Assembly: GCF_023016285.1 (NCBI RefSeq)
Contig: NZ_CP095413.1
Location: forward strand, 1,488,001-1,552,000
DNA from: Muricauda sp. SCSIO 64092
GTDB taxonomy: Bacteria; Bacteroidota; Bacteroidia; Flavobacteriales; Flavobacteriaceae
Direction of reading: 5' to 3'
Length of the DNA: 64,000 nucleotides
Under the pieces are notes generated by a model. That model had not been told where the DNA came from. It was given only the letters and a program-made list of their open reading frames with translations, and did no database searches. The position numbers were made by a program, and so were the translations under genes. Positions 9,079 through 17,918 of the stretch are shown here, piece by piece. Positions within the stretch are counted from its first letter, which is position 1. Each line of letters begins with the position of its first letter.

Positions 9079-9998
9079 TGAAACGAAGAAAGTTCATTGA
9101 CCGGTTGGCGGTGACAGGCGTAGGTTTGGGATTGGCTCCGCAATTGGTGGGTCAAAAAAAAGAGCCATATACTCCAGTAACACCCTTTAACCTGAATTAT
9201 GCGCCTCACTTGGGAATGTTCAAAAATACGGTTGGTGAGGATCCCATTGACCAACTCAATTTTATGGCAGATCAAGGTTTCTTGGCTTTTGAGGACAATG
9301 GGATGAAAAACAGGGATACCGTTTTACAGGAAAAAATAGCGGCGACCCTACAAAAACGGAACATGGCCATGGGGGTTTTTGTGGCGCATACCATCTCTTG
9401 GAAAACACCAAATCTAGCCAATGGCGATCCTGCCCTTAGGGAAAAATTTCTTTCCGAAATCAAAAAATCGGTAGAAGTGGCCCAGAGGGTCAATGCCAAA
9501 TGGATGACCGTGGTACCTGGCCATATTGATGCAAGACTCAGCATGGGCTATCAAACCGCCCATGTGGTCGAAAGCCTTAAAAGGGCATGCGATATTTTGG
9601 AACCCCATGGCCTGGTCATGGTCTTGGAACCCTTGAATTTTAGGGATCATCCTGGGCTATTTCTGTCCAAAAGCCCACAAGCTTTTGAAATTTGCAAGGC
9701 CGTGGATTCCCCTTCGTGCAAGATACTTTTTGACATCTATCACCAACAGATTCAGGAAGGGAACCTAATTCCAAACATTGAAGCTTGTTGGGATGAAATC
9801 GCCTATTTTCAAATCGGGGACAATCCAGGACGTAAGGAGCCCACTACAGGGGAGATCAATTACAAAAATGTCTTTAAGTACATCCACCAAAAAGGATTCA
9901 AAGGTATATTGGGCATGGAACATGGCAACTCCAAACCCAATGAAGAAGGGGAAAAAGCAGTCATTGAAGCTTATAGAACCTGTGATGATTTCCTGTAG
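9078..9998 (+). CDS. Tat-signal TIM-barrel sugar isomerase (hydroxypyruvate isomerase-like)
   Basis: A 306-residue xylose-isomerase-like TIM-barrel protein of the hydroxypyruvate isomerase / sugar epimerase group. It starts at GTG 9078, sharing one base with the upstream stop (TAGTG). The N-terminus MKRRKFIDRLAVTGVGLGL is a Tat-type signal. Barrel residues that bind the divalent metal are visible in VMVLEPLNF, CKILFDIYHQQ and GILGMEHGNS (two Glu, one Asp, one His). The pairing with an exported Gfo/Idh/MocA enzyme suggests consecutive steps on a sugar or inositol-like compound in the periplasm, which is inference. No terminator is evident before the miaB promoter. Confidence 0.8.
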   Translation: MKRRKFIDRLAVTGVGLGLAPQLVGQKKEPYTPVTPFNLNYAPHLGMFKNTVGEDPIDQLNFMADQGFLAFEDNGMKNRDTVLQEKIAATLQKRNMAMGVFVAHTISWKTPNLANGDPALREKFLSEIKKSVEVAQRVNAKWMTVVPGHIDARLSMGYQTAHVVESLKRACDILEPHGLVMVLEPLNFRDHPGLFLSKSPQAFEICKAVDSPSCKILFDIYHQQIQEGNLIPNIEACWDEIAYFQIGDNPGRKEPTTGEINYKNVFKYIHQKGFKGILGMEHGNSKPNEEGEKAVIEAYRTCDDFL

Positions 9999-10050
9999 TG
10001 GGCGAAGCGCTGTTTTTGGCATTTTTTTAACCGCGCTGTTTTCTGCCAAA

Positions 10051-10082
10051 TTGTCATAGTTGGTTAAGAAGCATTATCTTTG
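10051..10082 (+). promoter_or_regulatory. Promoter of miaB
   Basis: TTG at 10051-10053 and TATCTTTG at 10075-10082 match the flavobacterial TTG / TAnnTTTG promoter with a 21-base spacer. Transcription would begin close to 10088, which argues against the TTG codon at 10088 as translation start and favours ATG 10106. Confidence 0.65.
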
Positions 10083-10105
10083 CATCCTTGTATTTGAAAG
10101 GAATC

Positions 10106-11566
10106 ATGAAGAACCACAGTGTGGAAAAGATAATTGAAGAGGACAGACAAGGCGCTACTTTGACCTTGGATGCCAACATTTCCAACTCTAGAAAGCTATA
10201 TATAGAAAGCTACGGCTGCCAAATGAATTTTTCGGACAGTGAAATCGTAGCTTCCATTTTGGCCAAAGAGGGTTTTAATACCACCAATGAATTGACGGAG
10301 GCCGATTTGGTATTGGTCAACACCTGTTCCATAAGGGAAAAAGCCGAGCAGACCGTTCGCAAACGATTGGAAAAGTTCAATGCGGTAAAAAAAGTGAACC
10401 CAGGAATGAAAGTGGGTGTGCTGGGTTGTATGGCAGAGCGCTTAAAAAGCAAGTTTTTGGAGGAAGAGAAAATCGTGGACATGGTGGTAGGACCAGATGC
10501 GTATAAAGATCTTCCCAACCTCATCCAGGAAATTGACGAGGGCAGAAATGCCGTCAATGTCATCCTTTCCAAAGATGAAACCTATGGCGATGTAGCTCCG
10601 GTTCGTTTAAACTCCAACGGTGTAACGGCATTTGTATCCATAACCAGGGGCTGTGACAATATGTGCACCTTTTGTGTAGTACCCTTTACCCGTGGTCGTG
10701 AACGGAGCCGGGACCCACGTTCCATCATAGACGAAGTCAATGACCTTTGGGAAAAGGGGTTCAAGGAGATTACCCTATTGGGGCAAAACGTGGATAGTTA
10801 TCTGTGGTATGGTGGAGGTTTAAAAAAGGATTATGAAAAGGCCACGGAAATGCAAAGGGCAACTTCGGTCAACTTTGCCAAATTATTGGAATTGGTGGCT
10901 TTGGCACAACCTAAAATGCGAATCCGTTTTTCTACGTCCAACCCACAGGATATGACGTTGGATGTGATAGAAACCATGGCCAAGTATCCCAATATCTGTA
11001 ATTACATCCATTTACCGGTGCAAAGTGGAAGTAACCGTATCCTTAAAGCGATGAACCGTCTGCACACACGGGAGGAGTACTTTGAATTGATTGACAACAT
11101 TCGAAGGATCATCCCGGATTGTGCCATCAGCCAGGACATGATTGCCGGTTTCCCTACGGAGAACGAAGAGGACCATCAGGACACCTTGTCCTTAATGGAA
11201 TATGTAAAATATGATTTTGGGTTCATGTTCGCCTATTCCGAAAGGCCCGGAACCTTGGCAGCCCGTAAAATGGAAGATGACATTCCAGAAGAAACCAAAA
11301 AAAGAAGGTTGAGGGAAATCATCGACTTACAGCAAAAGCATGGTCTTTTCAGAACCCAACAACATCTTGGAAAAGTTGAAGAGGTTTTGATTGAAGGCCC
11401 ATCCAAAAAATCCAATGCACATTGGATGGGGAGAAACTCCCAGAACACCGTAGTGGTCTTTCCCAAGGAAAACTATGCAATCGGGGATTTTGTCAACGTA
11501 AGGATTAACGACTGTACCTCCGCTACCCTACTTGGCGAGGCAGTTGGATTAAGCGATGCTCGATAG
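10106..11566 (+). CDS. miaB: tRNA-2-methylthio-N6-dimethylallyladenosine synthase
   Basis: Radical-SAM methylthiotransferase that converts i6A to ms2i6A at position 37 of tRNAs reading UNN codons, including tRNA-Phe, which is also encoded in this window. The N-terminal domain supplies the second Fe-S cluster through three cysteines (YGCQMN, NTCSIRE, GCMAER). The radical-SAM CxxxCxxC motif is [11 protein letters not shown]-terminal TRAM-like part follows ([16 protein letters not shown]). I chose ATG 10106 ([10 protein letters not shown]) over an in-frame TTG at 10088 because the promoter would start transcription at about 10088. The stop is immediately followed by the next start. Confidence 0.95.
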   Translation: MKNHSVEKIIEEDRQGATLTLDANISNSRKLYIESYGCQMNFSDSEIVASILAKEGFNTTNELTEADLVLVNTCSIREKAEQTVRKRLEKFNAVKKVNPGMKVGVLGCMAERLKSKFLEEEKIVDMVVGPDAYKDLPNLIQEIDEGRNAVNVILSKDETYGDVAPVRLNSNGVTAFVSITRGCDNMCTFCVVPFTRGRERSRDPRSIIDEVNDLWEKGFKEITLLGQNVDSYLWYGGGLKKDYEKATEMQRATSVNFAKLLELVALAQPKMRIRFSTSNPQDMTLDVIETMAKYPNICNYIHLPVQSGSNRILKAMNRLHTREEYFELIDNIRRIIPDCAISQDMIAGFPTENEEDHQDTLSLMEYVKYDFGFMFAYSERPGTLAARKMEDDIPEETKKRRLREIIDLQQKHGLFRTQQHLGKVEEVLIEGPSKKSNAHWMGRNSQNTVVVFPKENYAIGDFVNVRINDCTSATLLGEAVGLSDAR

Positions 11567-12838
11567 ATGGAATCCGTACAGGCCATAAAACAACGTTTTG
11601 AGCTTATTGGGAACAACCCTAAGTTCAATAGGGCTTTGGAAAAAGCAATGCAGGTTGCCCCCACGGATATTTCCGTATTGGTCACTGGGGAAAGTGGTGT
11701 TGGTAAGGAATCCATTCCCAAGATCATCCATTCCCTCTCGCACAGAAAACATGCCAAGTATATTGCCGTAAACTGTGGGGCCATCCCGGAAGGAACCATA
11801 GACAGTGAACTTTTTGGTCACGAAAAAGGGGCCTTTACCGGTGCCACCCAGACCCGGAGCGGTTATTTTGAAGTAGCCGATGGAGGTACCATTTTTTTGG
11901 ATGAAGTGGGAGAACTTCCCTTAACTACCCAAGTGCGTTTGCTACGGGTATTGGAAAATGGGGAATTCTTAAAAGTAGGTTCTTCCCAAGTCCAAAAAAC
12001 GGATGTACGTATTGTGGCCGCAACCAACATCCATATGTTTGAAGCCATAAAAAAGGAGAAATTCCGTGAGGATCTCTATTACAGATTGAGTACGGTAGAA
12101 ATCAATATCCCCCCCTTAAGGGAACGCCAGGGAGACATCCACCTGTTATTTCGAAAGTTTGCTTCGGACTTTGGACAAAAGTATAAAATGCCTACGGTGC
12201 GCTTATCCGAAGAGGCCATTCAACTGCTCCTAAAACACCGATGGCCGGGAAACATCCGGCAGTTACGGAATATCGCCGAGCAAATTTCCGTTTTGGAAGA
12301 GAACAGGGAAATATCTGCTGTTACATTACATAGTTATTTGCCCAATATGGCTTCCACCAACCTTCCTGCCATTGTCAATTCCAAAGAAAAGGAAAGTGAC
12401 TTTAGCAATGAACGGGAAATCCTCTACAAAGTTTTGTTCGATATGAAGAGTGACCTCAACGATTTGAAAAAGTTGACAATGGAACTGCTCAAAGGGGATA
12501 ATTCCAAGAAGGTCCAGGAAGAAAACGAAACGCTGATACGAAAGATTTATGGGGATGAAAAGGAAGCCGTGCCTACGGAAGAAACGGTTACCGAAGTGTT
12601 GTCCCTCCCAGAGCCCGTTGTTGAAAACATGGCACCATCCAGACCACAGCCCGTTGAGGACCGGTACCATTTTGCCGAGGAAATAGAGGAGGAGGAAACC
12701 CTTTCCCTCCAGGAAAAGGAAATAGAGCTTATACGAAAATCCCTGGAACGGAATCGCGGAAAGCGAAAAGCGGCCGCGGCAGAATTGGGGATATCGGAGC
12801 GAACACTGTATCGAAAGATCAAACAATATGATTTATAG
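11567..12838 (+). CDS. Sigma-54-interacting transcriptional activator without receiver domain
   Basis: A 423-residue AAA+ bacterial enhancer-binding protein. Walker A is GESGVGKE (41-48), the sigma-54-contact loop GAFTGA is at 88-93, Walker B is FLDEVGE (110-116), and the arginine-finger region REDLYYRLSTVEI is present. A Fis-type helix-turn-helix ends the protein (KRKAAAAELGISERTLYRKIKQ). There is no N-terminal sensor or receiver domain; the AAA+ domain starts almost at residue 1. A long acidic linker (roughly 265-385) lies between AAA+ and HTH. Its ATG follows the miaB stop directly and lptE starts 20 bases later, so it is expressed within a tRNA-modification/LPS-export operon. Targets are unknown. 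Confidence 0.9.
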   Translation: MESVQAIKQRFELIGNNPKFNRALEKAMQVAPTDISVLVTGESGVGKESIPKIIHSLSHRKHAKYIAVNCGAIPEGTIDSELFGHEKGAFTGATQTRSGYFEVADGGTIFLDEVGELPLTTQVRLLRVLENGEFLKVGSSQVQKTDVRIVAATNIHMFEAIKKEKFREDLYYRLSTVEINIPPLRERQGDIHLLFRKFASDFGQKYKMPTVRLSEEAIQLLLKHRWPGNIRQLRNIAEQISVLEENREISAVTLHSYLPNMASTNLPAIVNSKEKESDFSNEREILYKVLFDMKSDLNDLKKLTMELLKGDNSKKVQEENETLIRKIYGDEKEAVPTEETVTEVLSLPEPVVENMAPSRPQPVEDRYHFAEEIEEEETLSLQEKEIELIRKSLERNRGKRKAAAAELGISERTLYRKIKQYDL

Positions 12839-12858
12839 TCACCTAGTGCCATAACCCT

Positions 12859-13377
12859 ATGAAAAAACACATTTCAATTGTAGTACTTCTTGTATTGCCC
12901 CTCCTTTTTAATGGTTGTGGTATTTATAATTTTTCCGGAGCCAGTACGGGGACGGCAGAATCCTTTCAGGTGAACTTTTTCCAGAACTATGCGGACCAAA
13001 GTCCAGGTTCCACCATAGAGCCCCAGTTGGATAGGGACTTCACCAATTCCCTTCAAGATTTGATTGCCAACCTTACCAGCCTGTCCCTAACGAGCAATGG
13101 GGGCGATTTGGTATATGAGGGTGAGATTGTGGAATATCGGGTTTCCCCAATGTCCGCTTCCGCCAACCAAACGGCGGCCCAAAACCGCTTGACGATCAGT
13201 GTCAATGTCCGCTTTTATAATACGACCAAGGAAGATTCGGATTTTGAACGCCGTTTTTCATTTTTCTTTGATTTTCCAGGCACCCAACTTTTGGAAAACG
13301 TGAAAGGGGAGGCCCATGAAGTGATTTTTGAGCGGATTACCCAGGATATTTTTAATGCCTCATTAGCGGACTGGTAA
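12859..13377 (+). CDS. lptE: LPS assembly lipoprotein LptE
   Basis: A 172-residue outer-membrane lipoprotein with lipobox FNGC (Cys20), followed by the typical GIYNFSGAS segment of Bacteroidota LptE. LptE plugs the LptD barrel and completes LPS delivery to the outer leaflet. Mature sequence features match the family: an early aromatic and Gly-rich strand, LDRDFTNSLQDLIANLTSLSL, then YEGEIVEYRVSP. It sits directly after the sigma-54 activator gene and two bases before a TPR gene, within the miaB-to-secG operon. lptC lies elsewhere in this window and lptD is not present. Confidence 0.85.
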   Translation: MKKHISIVVLLVLPLLFNGCGIYNFSGASTGTAESFQVNFFQNYADQSPGSTIEPQLDRDFTNSLQDLIANLTSLSLTSNGGDLVYEGEIVEYRVSPMSASANQTAAQNRLTISVNVRFYNTTKEDSDFERRFSFFFDFPGTQLLENVKGEAHEVIFERITQDIFNASLADW

Positions 13378-13379
13378 TT

Positions 13380-14255
13380 ATGAACGTTTCAGATTTTAAA
13401 AAACTGCTCCAAGACCCGAATACCATTCTTTCTCCACGGGAGACCAGGGAACTGGAGGCCATTTTGGAAGAGTACCCTTATTTCCAAGCGGCAAGGGCAC
13501 TTCACCTTAAAGGGTTAAAAAATCTGGAATCCTACAAGTACAATACCGCCCTTAAGCTTACTGCCGCACATACGACTGATCGGGAAATACTTTTTGATTA
13601 CATCACCTCCAAGGAATTTGACCAAAACCATATCGCAAATTCCATTATGGGCAGGGAAACTACCCTGACCGACAAACAAACCATTTCCGAAGAAATCGAT
13701 CCCAACCCTGATGCTGCGGTTATCCTCGGCGAAACGGACGAAAGCCCATTGCCCCAAAATATTCAACACGCGGAAAAAATCCTGGACCCCAAATTATTTG
13801 ACAATAAGTTTCCTGCAAAGACCTCCACCGAAGAAAATTCCCCTGAAAAACAATTGGAACTGGGCAAACCCCTCGCGTTCACCAAAGGCGAAAAACATTC
13901 CTTTACGGAGTGGTTGCAACTTGCCCAGAAAAAACCTATTGAAAAATCGGCCGATGACCCGCAAGAATCCCTGGACAAAAAGAAGAAGTTTGCACTATTG
14001 GACAAGTTTATAGAAAACAACCCCAAAATTGTACCCAAGGAAGACGCCGAAGTAAGGATTGATATCAAGGAATCGTCCAAAATAGACAGCAACGAACTCA
14101 TGACCGAAACTTTGGCAAAGGTTTATTTGGAACAGAAAAAGTATAAAAAGGCTGTTCAGGCATATAAAATATTGAGTTTGAAATATCCAGAAAAAAGTGG
14201 TTTCTTTGCCGACCAAATTAAAGCGGTCAAAAAGCTGCAAAAAGAAAAGGATTAA
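13380..14255 (+). CDS. TPR-containing protein, function unknown
   Basis: A 291-residue soluble protein with no signal peptide. The N-terminal part (residues 1-85) is helical and conserved in flavobacteria next to lptE and secG (LSPRETRELEAILEEYPYF is a marker). The middle is charged and low in complexity. The C-terminus holds a tetratricopeptide-like pair (LAKVYLEQKKYKKAVQAYKIL, then YPEKSGFFADQIKAVKKL). It starts two bases after lptE and ends one base before secG, indicating tight co-expression. TPRs suggest a scaffold role; the partner is not known. Confidence 0.75.
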   Translation: MNVSDFKKLLQDPNTILSPRETRELEAILEEYPYFQAARALHLKGLKNLESYKYNTALKLTAAHTTDREILFDYITSKEFDQNHIANSIMGRETTLTDKQTISEEIDPNPDAAVILGETDESPLPQNIQHAEKILDPKLFDNKFPAKTSTEENSPEKQLELGKPLAFTKGEKHSFTEWLQLAQKKPIEKSADDPQESLDKKKKFALLDKFIENNPKIVPKEDAEVRIDIKESSKIDSNELMTETLAKVYLEQKKYKKAVQAYKILSLKYPEKSGFFADQIKAVKKLQKEKD

Positions 14256-14256
14256 G

Positions 14257-14619
14257 ATGAGTACGTTTTCAATTTTTTTGGTGTTGATTATCCTTGTTTG
14301 CCTACTATTGGTTTTGGTCATTATGGTTCAAAACCCAAAAGGTGGTGGCCTTTCATCCTCCTTCGGAGGTGGAGGAAACCAAGTAGTTGGCGGGGTCAAA
14401 AAAACAGGGGACTTTTTGGACAAAAGCACCTGGACATTGGCAGGATTGTTAATTGTCCTGATTTTACTGTCCAATGTGGCCCTAAAAGGAAATTACAGCA
14501 CTCCCGATTCAAAACTGTTGCAAGGGGACGATATTGAAAATACGATTCCTGAAGCTGTTCCCGAGGAAATTCCAGAAGAGGTGCCAGCAACTGACAATTC
14601 CTTGGATACCATCCAATAA
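14257..14619 (+). CDS. secG: Preprotein translocase subunit SecG
   Basis: SecG assists SecYEG-mediated protein export. The 120-residue product has two membrane helices (residues 4-22 and about 54-73) separated by the diagnostic cytoplasmic loop QNPKGGGLSSSFGGG. A Pro/Glu-rich acidic tail follows. An upstream in-frame ATG (14197) lies inside the preceding TPR gene; I chose 14257 because it begins exactly at the family N-terminus, one base after the TPR stop. The gene closes the operon and is followed by a strong terminator. Confidence 0.93.
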   Translation: MSTFSIFLVLIILVCLLLVLVIMVQNPKGGGLSSSFGGGGNQVVGGVKKTGDFLDKSTWTLAGLLIVLILLSNVALKGNYSTPDSKLLQGDDIENTIPEAVPEEIPEEVPATDNSLDTIQ

Positions 14620-14639
14620 AAAATAGTTTTTACAAATTA

Positions 14640-14676
14640 AAATGCCAGCTCAATGACAAGCTGGCATTTTTGTTTT
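14640..14676 (+). terminator. Rho-independent terminator after secG
   Basis: An 11-bp perfect stem (AAATGCCAGCT / AGCTGGCATTT, 8-base loop) is followed by a T-rich run (TTTTTGTTTT overlapping the stem end). It separates the miaB-secG operon from groES. Confidence 0.88.
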
Positions 14677-14700
14677 AACAGATTGTCAGTTTTTGGATAA

Positions 14701-14715
14701 TGGCACAATTTCTGT
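14701..14715 (+). promoter_or_regulatory. Weak sigma-54-like element before groES
   Basis: TGGCACAATTTCTGT resembles the -24/-12 pattern TGGCAC-N5-TTGC. The GG and the GC-equivalent are 10 bases apart as required, but the -12 position is GT rather than GC, which weakens it. No TAnnTTTG box was found in this gap. Offered only as a candidate. Confidence 0.2.
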
Positions 14716-14756
14716 CCCATGGAAGGCAGAATTATAAAACCATAAAATTTATACAA

Positions 14757-15035
14757 ATGGCTAAAGTAAATATTAAACCATTGGCAGATAGGGTCTTAAT
14801 TGAACCCATGGAAGCCGAAACCAAAACAGCTTCTGGCATCATCATTCCAGATACGGCAAAAGAAAAGCCCCAAAAAGGAAAAGTTGTTGCAGTGGGACCT
14901 GGCACCAAGGATGAGGACATGACTGTTAGTGTTGGTGATTCTGTCCTTTACGGAAAATATTCCGGTACCGATCTTAAATTGGACGGTGTAGATTATTTGA
15001 TAATGAGGCAGAGCGATATCCTCGCAATTGTATAA
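14757..15035 (+). CDS. groS: Co-chaperonin GroES
   Basis: The 92-residue GroES lid of the GroEL chaperonin. It begins [17 protein letters not shown] and has the mobile loop [19 protein letters not shown] and the closing segment [11 protein letters not shown]. The reading frame stays open upstream to ATG 14700, but that would add 19 residues foreign to the family, so ATG 14757 is preferred. groEL follows after 63 bases, forming the standard groESL operon. Confidence 0.96.
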   Translation: MAKVNIKPLADRVLIEPMEAETKTASGIIIPDTAKEKPQKGKVVAVGPGTKDEDMTVSVGDSVLYGKYSGTDLKLDGVDYLIMRQSDILAIV

Positions 15036-15083
15036 AGCTAAAACGAAGAAATTAATCAACAATTCCCACTACCAAGGGAATGA

Positions 15084-16730
<1,647 letters not shown>

Positions 16731-16739
16731 ATCCATAAT

Positions 16740-16819
16740 ACAAACAAGCCTCCATAACGCTTGTTTGTGAATACCATAGCGCCCCGTCTTGAGCAAAAGC
16801 AAAAGACAGGGCGTTTTTT
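16740..16819 (+). terminator. Double hairpin terminator after groEL
   Basis: First hairpin: 10-bp perfect stem ACAAACAAGC / GCTTGTTTGT (16740-16768), with no T-run. Second: CGCCC-C-GTCTT / AAGAC-A-GGGCG (16780-16813), a 10-pair stem with one C-A mismatch, then six T. The T-run meets the stop of the convergent gene ending at 16818. Confidence 0.82.
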
Positions 16820-17537
16820 ATACCATTTGGGCAAGCATCCCAATGGCCATAAGTAACATAATGGCATTTTCAATAAAGGTGGCTTCGGTCATTGGCAATT
16901 GTAGCGCCGTACCCAAACAAGCGCAACAAATTGCTTTTTTATCCAAAAGGGTTTTGGTCACACCATAGGTGGTTATGCCCAAAATTAAAATGGTGGCCAT
17001 AAGGGCAATTTGGACCTCAAACCGCATGAGGAGCATCAATCCCAATAGCAGTTCCAAAAAAGGATAGATCCAGCCATAAATCGGAATGGCCCTGGCCAAG
17101 GGATCGTACATTCGAAAACTTTCGGGAAACCCCTTTAGGTCCAAAAATTTAAAGAAACTGAAAACGATATAGAACAGGCCCATAAAATCGAGCATGGCCT
17201 CCCCCGTATTCCAATCCTCGTAATGTAAAAGAAAGGCCGCAGCAAAGAGGTAACCGAAAATTAGGAGCAACGGTTTCAGTTGTTGAAATTTGGACTTCTC
17301 AACAACTGAATTTTGTTCATATGCTTCACGAATACCCATTTCCCCCAGACTGTATTTATCGGGAAGTGCCGCCCTTAGGTCCGACAGTCCCAAAGGGCGT
17401 TGCATGGTAATTTCCGCTTCCCCTTTGTCAAGGTCAACCTCAACCGCTTCAATTCCATCCACGTGCAACAGCTTTTCCTTAACCGAAGAGACGCATCCCT
17501 GACAGGTCATTCCATCCACGGAATAGGTCCGTTTCAT
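16818..17537 (-). CDS. HMA domain fused to MauE/DoxX-like membrane protein
   Basis: A 239-residue fusion. Residues 1-65 are a heavy-metal-associated domain with the Cu-binding motif GMTCQGC (C12, C15). Residues about 90-238 form four or five membrane helices like those of MauE/DoxX redox-associated proteins. A cysteine cluster AICCACLG (C204, C205, C207) lies between the last two helices. It is the last gene of a four-gene unit, starting two bases after the stop of a periplasmic HMA protein. The likely role is metal (probably copper) transfer at the inner membrane, or thiol redox chemistry linked to it. Topology and metal identity are inferred. Confidence 0.82.
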   Translation of the reverse strand: MKRTYSVDGMTCQGCVSSVKEKLLHVDGIEAVEVDLDKGEAEITMQRPLGLSDLRAALPDKYSLGEMGIREAYEQNSVVEKSKFQQLKPLLLIFGYLFAAAFLLHYEDWNTGEAMLDFMGLFYIVFSFFKFLDLKGFPESFRMYDPLARAIPIYGWIYPFLELLLGLMLLMRFEVQIALMATILILGITTYGVTKTLLDKKAICCACLGTALQLPMTEATFIENAIMLLMAIGMLAQMV

Positions 17538-17539
17538 TG

Positions 17540-17896
17540 CTAATGTTTTTTGCTATCGTCCGTATCATCCTCACGATACTTGCAACAGGCATGGATGTTG
17601 TCATATGCTTCCTGGGTTGCCTTCAATTCCTTGGTATCGTGTCCTACAGCGACCAAAGCCGTTTTAATTTCCATGGGATTGGTTTTCCGCTCATCAACAA
17701 TCAGTGATAGTTGATGGGAGGGAATATCCCAGTCCGCAAATTTCACCCCAGGTACCCCCAAAGCTGCTTTTTCAATCCGCATTTTGCACATTTCACATTT
17801 GCCATCTACCTCAAAGGTCATTTTCTTGTTCTTCTCCTGTGCGAAACCAATGGTGCCGATCAGAAGAAAAAGTGCAACGATTACATTGTTTTTCAT
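17540..17896 (-). CDS. Exported HMA-domain protein with C-terminal CC motif
   Basis: A 118-residue periplasmic protein. A signal peptide ends at GFAQ (residue 20) and an HMA domain follows, with metal-binding CEMC (C34, C37) in KCEMCKMRIEKAA. After the domain comes a short tail YDNIHACCKYRED, with a His and adjacent cysteines (H102, C104, C105). The tail is not part of the canonical HMA fold and looks like a second thiol site. It lies between the TonB receptor gene and the HMA-MauE gene with short gaps. Its place fits a periplasmic metal carrier. Confidence 0.85.
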   Translation of the reverse strand: MKNNVIVALFLLIGTIGFAQEKNKKMTFEVDGKCEMCKMRIEKAALGVPGVKFADWDIPSHQLSLIVDERKTNPMEIKTALVAVGHDTKELKATQEAYDNIHACCKYREDDTDDSKKH

Positions 17897-17918
17897 TGTT
17901 CTATTTTTAGTTATTAAT

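Noticed and set aside
14700..14756. Upstream extension of groES
   Set aside because: Adds 19 residues not found in GroES proteins; the family start is ATG 14757.
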